DNA of 64,000 bases from Azophilus sp963663395 (GTDB taxonomy: Bacteria > Pseudomonadota > Gammaproteobacteria > Pseudomonadales > Azotimanducaceae): positions 4,216,001 to 4,280,000 of the forward strand of contig OY760226.1 of the NCBI GenBank assembly GCA_963663395.1, in the 5' to 3' direction. The translations under genes were made by a program, and so were the position numbers. Below, in pieces: positions 42,087 to 50,081 of this stretch (position 1 is its first letter; every line of letters begins with the position of its first letter). The notes beneath the pieces were generated by a model. It had not been told where the DNA came from. It made no database searches and saw only the letters and a program-made list of their open reading frames with translations.

Positions 42087-42968
42087 TCAGACTTCGTCGG
42101 ACACCCCCCGCACGAACAGCGGCTCGATGCCGAGTGCCAGGGAATCGCCGCGCATGGCCTCCTCGTCCGGACTTTCGGCCACTTCCGCCGCCGCTTCCAG
42201 GGTTGCACGCAACAGCGTCGTATCGCTGGAAGTGTTCAGGAACAAACCCGGGCGCCAGAGCACGAAGTGAACGGCCCGCCTAAGGGCATCGGTGGCGCGG
42301 ATCGGCCGGTACCAGCTGAATCGCTTTTCCTCGTCCGCCTCCGTCCAGCGGCGGCGCGCGATGCTCTTGATGATCTGGAAGGCGACGCCCCGCTCCCGGC
42401 AGGTGTCGTAGAGTTCCTCGAAATCGCTCGCGTACTCCGGCTGGGCGAGCATGGCGAAGTTGCAGGGCGCGAGCACGGAATCGAAGGGGAACCGCCGCAG
42501 GCTCTCCAGGTGCCGCGCCGGTGCGAAGGTGCCGTGGCCGGTGACGCCGATGAAGCGCACGAGCCCTTCGTCGCGGGCGGCAACGAGCGCCTCCAGAGCC
42601 CCGCCGGCGCCGAGCGCAATTTCCTGTTCCTCGACATCCACGAGGTTGTGCAACTGGATCAGGTCGACCTGTTCAACTCCCAGCCTTTCCAGAGAACGTT
42701 CCAGGCTCTCGCGGGCGCCCCGCGCATCGCGGGCACCGGTCTTGGTGGCCAGAAAGAATTCTTCCCGGTGCGCCTTCATCCAGGGCGCGATGCGCAGTTC
42801 CGAATCGCCGTATGCCGCCGCCGTGTCGATGTGGTTGACGCCGAACTCGAGCAGCAGGTCCAGGGTCGCATCGGCCTTCTCCTGGCGCATGCCGCCGAGC
42901 GCCGCGGCGCCGAACAGGGCGCGGGAACTCTCATGCCCCGTACTTCCGAAGGGAATTCTCTCAATCAC
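42087..42968 (-). CDS. Aldo/keto reductase
   Basis: NADPH-dependent TIM-barrel oxidoreductase of 293 residues. It has the AKR pattern IPFGSTGHESSRALFGAAALG, NHIDTAAAYGDSELRIAPWM with catalytic Asp and Tyr, ATKTGARDARGA with Lys, QVDLIQLHNL with His, and IGVTGHG. The start is the GTG at 42968, five bases after GGAGG; an ATG 42 bp upstream has no such site. It is downstream of the Rieske oxygenase gene on the same strand, about 90 bp apart, so it may reduce a carbonyl product of that pathway. Confidence 0.88.
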   Translation of the reverse strand: MIERIPFGSTGHESSRALFGAAALGGMRQEKADATLDLLLEFGVNHIDTAAAYGDSELRIAPWMKAHREEFFLATKTGARDARGARESLERSLERLGVEQVDLIQLHNLVDVEEQEIALGAGGALEALVAARDEGLVRFIGVTGHGTFAPARHLESLRRFPFDSVLAPCNFAMLAQPEYASDFEELYDTCRERGVAFQIIKSIARRRWTEADEEKRFSWYRPIRATDALRRAVHFVLWRPGLFLNTSSDTTLLRATLEAAAEVAESPDEEAMRGDSLALGIEPLFVRGVSDEV

Positions 42969-43059
42969 TTTGCCTCCAGTTCCAACACCTGTTTCCGTAT
43001 CGTCGCGCAATAAGCGCCGCCGTCACGGCATGCGGCTTTGCCCGTGCACCCGCTCCGCC

Positions 43060-44427
43060 TCACTTCTCCCCGTTCACGTACCGGTCCACTTCCCGCTGGT
43101 AGTGCCGGATGCGCTGCTCCTGCTCTCCCCACAGGCAGCCCTTGAAGCCCCGTGAGCGGGTTCCGACCTGCACGTCTCTCAGCAACTGCACGTCCTGATC
43201 GAGCACCTCGCCGAGTTTGGCGTCCTCGCCAATCGGCACGTACTCGGTGTCCGGGCGGGTGGCGCCGGTCAGATCGGTGCCGTCGGGGACGCCCATCCAA
43301 TCGGGCGCCTTGTAGTTCGGGTCGGGCGCCGCGCGGAAGAGCGTCATGGTGTCGTAGTAGAACCGCTCGGGATTCGTCGGGTGGGGCAGGAAGCGCATCA
43401 GGAAGCACCCCTCCGGGTGCATGCCGATCTGCACGTTCGGGAAGACGCCGGTGGCCCAGCTGTCGGTGAGCTGTCCGTCGGTGAAGTGATCGTAGTCGAA
43501 GCCAAGGGTCTTCGCCCGCTGCCTCTTGTGCCGGGCGATGGCCGCGCGAACATCGCGCGCCGAGCCCTCGAAGGCGTCCACGCCCATGCCTTCGCTCGCC
43601 ATCATGTAGAGCAGGGCCTCGTCGACGCCATCCTGGTCGGGCAAGCGCGGGCTCTTGCAGCCGATGGGCACGATCATGCGCTGGCAGCCGTGGGGGTAAA
43701 GATCATACTGGGTGCCGATGTCGGCCATCACGGACTGGGTCTGGGGATGGATGGCGTGCAGGTGATAGGTCTCGTAGAAGGCATCGACGCCGTTCTTCCA
43801 GTTGGCGCCCCACTCCGCCACCACGTGGCGGACCACGTGCATGCTGTCCATCTGGTACTGCTCGAGATAGCCGTCCGGCAGCCCCAGGCGGTCGTTCAGC
43901 GGCGGTGCGTCGTCGTCCAGGTTCACGAACACCAGGCCCGCCCGGGTCTCGCAGCGCACCGAAGTCAGGCGCGGGCCGTGCGCCACCACCTCCGGCCTGA
44001 ATGTCTCCTCGTCCTGAATGCGGATCAGGCTGCCGTCCAGATCGTACTGCCAGGAGTGGAAGGCACAGGTGAACCTCGGCAGCGAGCCGCGGTCGTCGAA
44101 CACGATCCGGTTGCCCCGGTGGGCACACACGTTGTACATGGCCCTGACCCCCCCGTCCGGCTGGCGCACGCACAGGATCTCTTCGCGGCAGATGCGGAAA
44201 ACCATGTAGTCCCCAGGCTCCGGTATGTCCGACTCCACCCCGGCGATCAGCCACACCCGGGTCCACAGTCGCTCCCACTCCCGCGCCATGAAATCCTCGC
44301 TGTAGTAGCGGGACGGGTCGAGCCGCCCGGTGCCGTTGTCCACCGGCGGCTGCTTGCCTTCCAGGGACGCCTCGGGCAGTTCCGGATTGACGATCCAGGA
44401 CTCCACCACACTGTTTTTTGGGCTCAT
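43060..44427 (-). CDS. Rieske aromatic-ring-hydroxylating dioxygenase, alpha subunit
   Basis: Oxygenase of 455 residues that would hydroxylate or demethylate an aromatic or quaternary amine substrate. The Rieske cluster ligands are in NVCAHRGNRIV and FTCAFHSWQYDLDG (C-x-H ... C-x2-H). The mononuclear iron site is WKNGVDAFYETYHLHAIHP, with the bridging Asp and two His. The start is the ATG at 44427, eight bases after GGAGG; an upstream GTG is in frame. No beta subunit, ferredoxin or reductase gene is adjacent, so it may be an alpha-only type using a reductase encoded elsewhere. It diverges from a TonB-dependent receptor. Confidence 0.9.
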   Translation of the reverse strand: MSPKNSVVESWIVNPELPEASLEGKQPPVDNGTGRLDPSRYYSEDFMAREWERLWTRVWLIAGVESDIPEPGDYMVFRICREEILCVRQPDGGVRAMYNVCAHRGNRIVFDDRGSLPRFTCAFHSWQYDLDGSLIRIQDEETFRPEVVAHGPRLTSVRCETRAGLVFVNLDDDAPPLNDRLGLPDGYLEQYQMDSMHVVRHVVAEWGANWKNGVDAFYETYHLHAIHPQTQSVMADIGTQYDLYPHGCQRMIVPIGCKSPRLPDQDGVDEALLYMMASEGMGVDAFEGSARDVRAAIARHKRQRAKTLGFDYDHFTDGQLTDSWATGVFPNVQIGMHPEGCFLMRFLPHPTNPERFYYDTMTLFRAAPDPNYKAPDWMGVPDGTDLTGATRPDTEYVPIGEDAKLGEVLDQDVQLLRDVQVGTRSRGFKGCLWGEQEQRIRHYQREVDRYVNGEK

Positions 44428-44538
44428 GGGCATTGCCTCCGACACTGCAACTTGAGAGTACGGACCGCTGTCTGTCCCACCACGACAAATCCCCGTAACG
44501 CCGAGGATACCCGGATGCGGCGCGGAACGTCTTTATTA

Positions 44539-44557
44539 CCAGTTCTAATTTTACTGG
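44539..44557. promoter_or_regulatory. Inverted repeat in the divergent Rieske / TonB-receptor promoter region
   Basis: CCAGT (44539-44543) and ACTGG (44553-44557) flank nine A+T-rich bases. The region lies about 110 bp upstream of the Rieske gene and about 160 bp upstream of the receptor gene, a plausible shared operator. The element contains TAATTTTACT, also found in the palindrome at 42015-42038. Confidence 0.4.
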
Positions 44558-44714
44558 GTTCTATGTTAACTTGCCCGGTCGCGGCGAGTTGATGCTCCCG
44601 CAACCGAGGGCTGGAAGGAGAGTCGAGCCCGACTTGGGCTCGCAGCCAACTCCGGCACTTCAAGCAGACGAACCGAACAATCGGGGCCGACCGAGTCGTC
44701 CATTGGGAAACGCC

Positions 44715-47294
44715 ATGCATACAGCAGAACTTGTCACCTTCAACCAGATTCCTGGCCACGCAGCAATCCACGGCTGCGCAACCGGCGGGACGCCCGCCCC
44801 GGCCTGCAATCGCATCGCGGCAATACTTTCGAGACTGCCGATTCTGGGCATCGCCGCCCTCGGCCTCCTGCCGCTCGCGCCGCTGCCCGCCCTGGGCCAG
44901 CCGCAGCTCGAGGAAGTGCTGGTCACCGCAACCCGCCGCGGCGAGACCGACATCCAGATCACGCCCATCTCCGTGACCGCGCTCGACGAAGAAGACCTGG
45001 ACAAGATGCTGATGCGCGACATCGGCGACATGACCGCCGCCGTCCCCAACCTGGTGACCGGCAACGCGCCGGCGTTCAACTCCTTCAACCCGAGCCTGCG
45101 CGGCGTCGGCAAGGACGGCATCATTCTCTATGTCGAGTCGCCGGTGGGCGTCTCGGTGGACGATTTCGTGATGATGTCCACCCAGACACAGATGCTCGAG
45201 CCCTTCGACATCGAATCCATCGAAGTGCTGCGCGGCCCCCAGGGCACGCTCTTCGGCAAGAACACCACGGCCGGCGTCATCAACGTCAGGACCAAAAAGC
45301 CGGAACTCGACGAAGGCAGCCTGGAAGTGTCTGCCGCCTACGCCGAATACGACAGCATCGACACCAAGTTCGCCCTGAATCTCGGCGGCGAAACCGTGGC
45401 TTTCCGGGCTGCGGGCATCTATCAGAAGAGCGACGGCTACTATAAGAACGGCTCCATGGCCACCAGCTTCGACCCGGCCGCCCTGTTCGGTACCGGCGAG
45501 TTCGTGCCGCAGACCTTCAACGGCGACGGCAGCAGCATCGGCGGCGACGATGTCTTCTCCGGCCGCGCCAAGCTGCTGTGGGCGCCCCGCGACGACATCG
45601 AACTCAGGCTCACCTACGAGATGATTCGCGACAACATGGATTCCCCGCCCATCGTCGCCGAGAACGCGCCCGGTTCGGTGTTCACCGCCTTCCTGGGCTT
45701 TGCCGGCAGCTTCGAGGGCGACCCCATCGACCACGCCGCTGTTTCCGACCGAAGCGACTTCTTCAAGATCTCCGACGGCCACCAGGTGGACGTGGACGGC
45801 GTCTACGGGCACCTGGACTGGGACCTGAACGATGTGCTGACGCTGCACTCGGTCACCGGCTACCGCGAGCAGAAGTCGCGCCTGCCCAGCACCTACGTCG
45901 GGCATACCCGGGCCTCGCTGTTCGACGCGACGCGCGACGACGACCGGGAAACCTTCCAGCAGGAGATTCGCATCGACACCAGTTTCGACGGGGCTTTCAA
46001 CGTCGTGGCGGGCGGCTTCTACCAGAAGGACGACAACAATTTCTGCGTCACCCAGATTCTCGGCCTGGTGGATTTCTTCGGCCCGACAGCGACACCGCTA
46101 AACGACCAGTTGACCGGCCTCGGCTACCCGGCGCTGGCCTCCGGAACCTTCAACGACAACGCCTCGGTACTCTGCAACGAGCAGAACGCCAAGGCGCTCG
46201 CCGGGTTCGTGGACGGCACCTTCCAGGTCACCGACAGGCTGGAAATCGGCGCCGGTATCCGCGTCACCTACGAGAAGAAAAAGTGGACCGGCCGCCCCCA
46301 GATTCTCTACCAGTACCTGGACGGCACCGATTCCGCCAACGAAGGCCTGTTCGCTTCCCTGGACGAACCCCTGGACGCCTCGGACTTCGACCGCTTCCCG
46401 ATCAACGTGGCAAGGGAGCAGGAGTCCTGGACCGAACCGAGCTTCCGGGCGACAGTGGGCTACCTGGTGAGCGAGAACGCCTTTGCCTGGGCCACCTACT
46501 CGCGCGGCGTCAAGTCCGGCGCCTTCAACGACCAGACCGGCACCTTCACGGCCGGGCTGCCGTTCTCGTATGGAAACCCGCTGCAACTCAGGCCCATCGA
46601 CCCGGAGTTCGCCGACAGCTTCGAGGTCGGCCTGAAGACCGACCTGTTCAACAACCGGGTGCGCATGAACATCGTCTACTTCGACGTGCGCTACGACGAT
46701 GCCCAGCGTCAGCTCAACGCCACCTTCGCCCTGCCCGGCGGCGGCTCCTTCCAGGAAACCCTGTTCTTCAACGCAGCAGAACTCGACGTCAACGGCATCG
46801 AGTTCGAGGGAAGCTGGGTGGCGAACGAGTACCTGACCTTCAGCGGCAATTTCAGCTGGCAGGACGCGGAGTTCGCCTCCTACGAAGCCGACACCGACTT
46901 CGACGGACAGATCGATGTCGATTTCAGCGGCCGGCCCGTCAACCGTTCACCGGAATGGACCGCCTACCTGATGGCAACCGTGGACCACCAGGCGGGCAGC
47001 ATGGGCGACCTCACCCATACGCTGAGCTGGTCGTTCGTCGACGACTCGGTGTTCACCTATTCGGACCTCGGCCCCGAGTTCGACGCCATGTCCAACAGCC
47101 GCAACATCCTAAACTGGAGTTCGACCTTCACCACCAGGGACGGCGCCTATTACTTCCGCGTGTTCGGCCGCAACCTGGCCGACGAGCGCTACCGCACCGG
47201 CAACCTGGCCGTCGCCGCCCTGTGGACCATGGCGTCCTACGGACTGCCGCGGCAGTTCGGCTTCGAGGTCGGCGCCAGGTTCGGCAATCTGTGA
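44715..47294 (+). CDS. TonB-dependent outer-membrane receptor
   Basis: Outer-membrane beta-barrel transporter of 859 residues, energised by TonB. A signal sequence lies at about residues 37-65 (ILGIAALGLLPLAPLPALG), longer from the start than usual. The TonB box/plug start is LEEVLVTATRRGETDIQITP, followed by plug motifs IEVLRGPQGTLFGKNTTAG and INVRTKKPE. The barrel ends in YFRVFGRNLADERYRTG and a C-terminal aromatic-containing strand. The start used is the ATG at 44715; an earlier ATG at 44571 is possible. This receptor type in marine proteobacteria often takes up aromatic or other complex substrates. Divergence from the Rieske gene suggests import of its substrate. Confidence 0.92.
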   Translation: MHTAELVTFNQIPGHAAIHGCATGGTPAPACNRIAAILSRLPILGIAALGLLPLAPLPALGQPQLEEVLVTATRRGETDIQITPISVTALDEEDLDKMLMRDIGDMTAAVPNLVTGNAPAFNSFNPSLRGVGKDGIILYVESPVGVSVDDFVMMSTQTQMLEPFDIESIEVLRGPQGTLFGKNTTAGVINVRTKKPELDEGSLEVSAAYAEYDSIDTKFALNLGGETVAFRAAGIYQKSDGYYKNGSMATSFDPAALFGTGEFVPQTFNGDGSSIGGDDVFSGRAKLLWAPRDDIELRLTYEMIRDNMDSPPIVAENAPGSVFTAFLGFAGSFEGDPIDHAAVSDRSDFFKISDGHQVDVDGVYGHLDWDLNDVLTLHSVTGYREQKSRLPSTYVGHTRASLFDATRDDDRETFQQEIRIDTSFDGAFNVVAGGFYQKDDNNFCVTQILGLVDFFGPTATPLNDQLTGLGYPALASGTFNDNASVLCNEQNAKALAGFVDGTFQVTDRLEIGAGIRVTYEKKKWTGRPQILYQYLDGTDSANEGLFASLDEPLDASDFDRFPINVAREQESWTEPSFRATVGYLVSENAFAWATYSRGVKSGAFNDQTGTFTAGLPFSYGNPLQLRPIDPEFADSFEVGLKTDLFNNRVRMNIVYFDVRYDDAQRQLNATFALPGGGSFQETLFFNAAELDVNGIEFEGSWVANEYLTFSGNFSWQDAEFASYEADTDFDGQIDVDFSGRPVNRSPEWTAYLMATVDHQAGSMGDLTHTLSWSFVDDSVFTYSDLGPEFDAMSNSRNILNWSSTFTTRDGAYYFRVFGRNLADERYRTGNLAVAALWTMASYGLPRQFGFEVGARFGNL

Positions 47295-47302
47295 ACACAA
47301 TC

Positions 47303-47322
47303 GCCGCCGTGGCAGCGGCGGC
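47303..47322 (+). terminator. Hairpin after the TonB-receptor gene
   Basis: Perfect 7-bp GC stem: GCCGCCG pairs with CGGCGGC around six bases, starting eight bases after the stop at 47294. There is no U-run. It also lies just beyond the 3' end of the convergent hydroxylase gene and could serve both. Confidence 0.5.
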
Positions 47323-47348
47323 AACCAACGGGATGGCCCGGCACGCGG

Positions 47349-48158
47349 TCAGGGGTTCCGGCGACGAGGCGCCCATTCGTCCAGGGCCTTGAGCGTTGCC
47401 TGGATAAAGGGGCTCTTTGTCGCCAGCCACAGGAAACCGTCGGCCACCGCCTTGCCCGGCTGGCGCAGCGGCCGCTCCACGTGCATCAACAGCACCACCC
47501 GGTTCTCGTCGGTCTCGTTCCACACTTCGTGGTAGCGGGTGTCGTCGAAAATCAGGAACTCGCCCTCGGTCCAGTGATAGTCCTTCCCATCGATGGCAAT
47601 CCGGCACTTGCGGCGATCTTTCGGCACGTTCAGGCCCAGGTGGCAGGTGATCATGCCGTTGGTGGGGCCGTAGTGACGCGGAAGATGAGTGCCGGGGGTA
47701 TGAATGGAAAAGAAGGCCGAAATCAGCCCGGGAACATTCCTGACCAGTTCGCAGGTTGCCGGACAGCGCGCCGCGTTCGCCTCGATCTCGTACCGGTAGC
47801 CGATCAGGAAAAACACCTTCCATTTCTCGTCGGTGGCAATACGGCCGTGATCGGGAGACACCTCCCGCAGCGGCGGCACATCCTGCGGACGCTCGAGCAC
47901 CGCCCGCGCCTCGTCCCGAATGGTTTCCCAATGGCCTTCCAGGCGGGGAACCCAGTCGAACAGGTCGCGTTTGAACACCGGCGGATTGCCCACCTTGGAA
48001 AAACGCCCGATGAACCAGTGAATCGGCGGACGAATGTAGAAGCCGAACCAGAACACCAGACGGCGAAACAGATAGGCCAGCGCCGCGCGCGGGCCGCGGG
48101 ACTGGCTGGCCGCAGAGATTTCCATCCGTTGGGACACCCGGATCAAAACGCCCGTCAT
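47349..48158 (-). CDS. Aspartyl/asparaginyl beta-hydroxylase family protein (LpxO-like)
   Basis: Fe(II)/2-oxoglutarate dioxygenase of 269 residues. An N-terminal hydrophobic segment (LAYLFRRLVFWFGFYIRPPIHWF) suggests membrane attachment. The dioxygenase domain has HLPRHYGPTNGMITCHLGLNVP, EGEFLIFDDTRYHEVWNETDENRVVLLMHVERP (read in parts), with His and Asp/Glu iron ligands and the Arg that binds 2-oxoglutarate. LpxO, which hydroxylates the lipid A acyl chain, belongs to this family, but related proteins hydroxylate peptides or ornithine lipids. A divergent neighbour is another iron-oxygenase fold. Substrate unresolved. Confidence 0.85.
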   Translation of the reverse strand: MTGVLIRVSQRMEISAASQSRGPRAALAYLFRRLVFWFGFYIRPPIHWFIGRFSKVGNPPVFKRDLFDWVPRLEGHWETIRDEARAVLERPQDVPPLREVSPDHGRIATDEKWKVFFLIGYRYEIEANAARCPATCELVRNVPGLISAFFSIHTPGTHLPRHYGPTNGMITCHLGLNVPKDRRKCRIAIDGKDYHWTEGEFLIFDDTRYHEVWNETDENRVVLLMHVERPLRQPGKAVADGFLWLATKSPFIQATLKALDEWAPRRRNP

Positions 48159-48303
48159 TAGACCAGCATGCGGCGAAAATATCGCCCCATCGCCCCATGG
48201 CCGTTCAAGCCAGACTCGGATAGAGCCCCGGCAGCTTCGGCTATCGGGTCATCCTCTCGAACGGTAGAATGCCGCCACCTCTCACAAGGCGACTCGTACC
48301 CGC

Positions 48304-49251
48304 GTGAATTCTTCCGCAGCGGAGCTGCAACCGGACGCACCACCCCAAAGCGCTCCTGGCCGGGGCGGCGCGCCCGCCCTGCTTTCCCGTCCAGTGGATG
48401 TCATCTCGCTGCGTCGGGACGGCCGCAAGCGCCTCGAGGATCACATTGCCCGGCAGACACCCGTGCTGATCACGGACCTCGCCGCGGACTGGCCGGCCCT
48501 TTCAAACTGGACGCCCGGGCAGTTGAGCGCCCGCTTCGGGCACAAGACGGTGCGCGTCTACGATGCCACCTTCGGCGACCCGGGCTCCAACTACATGGAC
48601 AGCATCGCCACCATGCCCTTCGCCGAGTTTCTCGAGCAGACCCTGGGCAAGGGCCGGGACCTGCGCATGTTTCTGTACAACATCGGCCGCCAGATTCCGG
48701 AACTGCTGGAAGACATCGTGCTGCCCGAAGTCGGTTTGCGTTTCGCCAGGCGCTTTGTTCATGCATTCATCGGCTGTCGGGGCGCCACGACGCCATTGCA
48801 CTTCGACATCGACATGGGCTGCGTGCTGCACACGGCAATTCGCGGCAGGCGCCGCGTGCGCCTGTTCGGCCCGGAACAGTCCCGCGCCCTCTACCGGCAC
48901 CCGTTCACGGTGCGCAGCTACACGAACCTGGATGAACCCGACTACAACGCCTTCCCCGCCCTGGCAGGGGCGCGCGGCTACGAGGTGGTACTGGAACCCG
49001 GCCAAACCCTGTTCATGCCGAGCGGCTGCTGGCATGAATTTCACTATACGGATGCAGGCATGGGCCTGTCGTTGCGCGCCATGAGCCCCCGGCTCGGCGA
49101 CCGCCTGCAAGGTGTGGCAAACCTGCTCGCCTTCTCGCCGATCGATCGGTTCGGCAACAAGGTCGCGCCCCAACGCTGGTTTGAATGGAAGCGCAGGCGG
49201 GCCGAGGCACGCGCAGCAGCCACCCTGCAGTCTGGGAAACGGACGCAGTGA
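48304..49251 (+). CDS. Cupin-like / JmjC-domain Fe(II)-2-oxoglutarate dioxygenase
   Basis: A 315-residue protein with a JmjC/cupin_8-type core. RQTPVLITDLAADWPALSNW is the typical entry. The iron ligands are His166 and Asp168 in TPLHFDIDMG and His244 in SGCWHEFHYT; IRGRRRVRLFGPEQS is the conserved strand after the first ligands. The start is the GTG at 48304 with an open, unconserved N-terminus of about 25 residues. The stop overlaps the following acyltransferase-like gene (GTGA), so the two are translationally coupled. Members of this fold hydroxylate proteins or small molecules; the target here is unknown. Confidence 0.87.
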   Translation: MNSSAAELQPDAPPQSAPGRGGAPALLSRPVDVISLRRDGRKRLEDHIARQTPVLITDLAADWPALSNWTPGQLSARFGHKTVRVYDATFGDPGSNYMDSIATMPFAEFLEQTLGKGRDLRMFLYNIGRQIPELLEDIVLPEVGLRFARRFVHAFIGCRGATTPLHFDIDMGCVLHTAIRGRRRVRLFGPEQSRALYRHPFTVRSYTNLDEPDYNAFPALAGARGYEVVLEPGQTLFMPSGCWHEFHYTDAGMGLSLRAMSPRLGDRLQGVANLLAFSPIDRFGNKVAPQRWFEWKRRRAEARAAATLQSGKRTQ

Positions 49252-50081
49252 AAACGATCAAAGGCACCCTGGACGTCGGACGCTTCGAAATCCCCTACCG
49301 GAAGTACGGCAACAGTTTGCACACCTTGATCTGCGTCAGCGGTGCGCTGCAAACCATGGCCATCTGGCGCAGTGTGGTGAAGCGCTTCGCGGATCACTTC
49401 TCGGTGGTGGTCTTCGACATGCCCGGCACCGGGCGCTCCGAAATCAAGGTTGGCGGTGCGCGCGTGACCGTCGCGGAACAACTCGACGTACTGCACGCGC
49501 TGCTCGAGGAAACACATTCGGGCAATGAACTGACCATGGCGGGCTCTTCCTGGGGCACGGCCATCGCAGCAGCCTATGCCGCGAAGCGGCCCCACGCCGT
49601 ACAGCACCTGGTTCTCAGCAGCTTCGGCATGAAGCCCAACACTTTCATGGAAGGCGTCGTGCGCCGCGCCATCGACCTGTACCGCAAAGGCGACTACGCG
49701 GGCGGAGCACACCTCATATTGCAGATGTTCGGTCAACAGGTTGGCGACGCGTACAAGCGCCGGATCATTGCCCAGTTCAAGAGCCTGAACAACACCCACG
49801 CCGAGACGATCTATGAGCACTGCAGGAACATGCTCACGCTCGGCAGCCTCGAGGACAGCGTTGACCTGACGCAAATCACCGCACGCACGCTCATCATCAA
49901 CGGGGCTAACGACGACATTATCGACCTGCAGGACATGCAGGTCGCAAAACGGCTGATTCCCCGCTGCGAGTGCCGCCTGATCGACGGCGTCGGCCACTTC
50001 CTGCACTTCGAGCGGCCGGAACTGCTCGACGACTACGCCGATTTCATGATCACGCGCAAGCCGGCAATCGCGGCCGGCTAA
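49248..50081 (+). CDS. Alpha/beta hydrolase resembling RhlA/PhaG 3-hydroxyacyl transferases
   Basis: A 277-residue alpha/beta-hydrolase-fold protein. Its pattern follows RhlA and PhaG: ICVSGALQTMAIWRSVVKRFADHFSVVVFDMPGTGRSE (read in parts), the nucleophile elbow AGSSWGTAIAAAYA, LIINGANDDI with the acidic residue, and IDGVGHFLHFERPELL with the His. RhlA links 3-hydroxyacyl chains from ACP and PhaG moves them to CoA. The GTG start at 49248 overlaps the JmjC-like gene. The stop overlaps the 3' end of the convergent MFS gene by four bases. Assignment to RhlA/PhaG is by visual motif similarity; a generic esterase remains possible. Confidence 0.7.
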   Translation: MKTIKGTLDVGRFEIPYRKYGNSLHTLICVSGALQTMAIWRSVVKRFADHFSVVVFDMPGTGRSEIKVGGARVTVAEQLDVLHALLEETHSGNELTMAGSSWGTAIAAAYAAKRPHAVQHLVLSSFGMKPNTFMEGVVRRAIDLYRKGDYAGGAHLILQMFGQQVGDAYKRRIIAQFKSLNNTHAETIYEHCRNMLTLGSLEDSVDLTQITARTLIINGANDDIIDLQDMQVAKRLIPRCECRLIDGVGHFLHFERPELLDDYADFMITRKPAIAAG

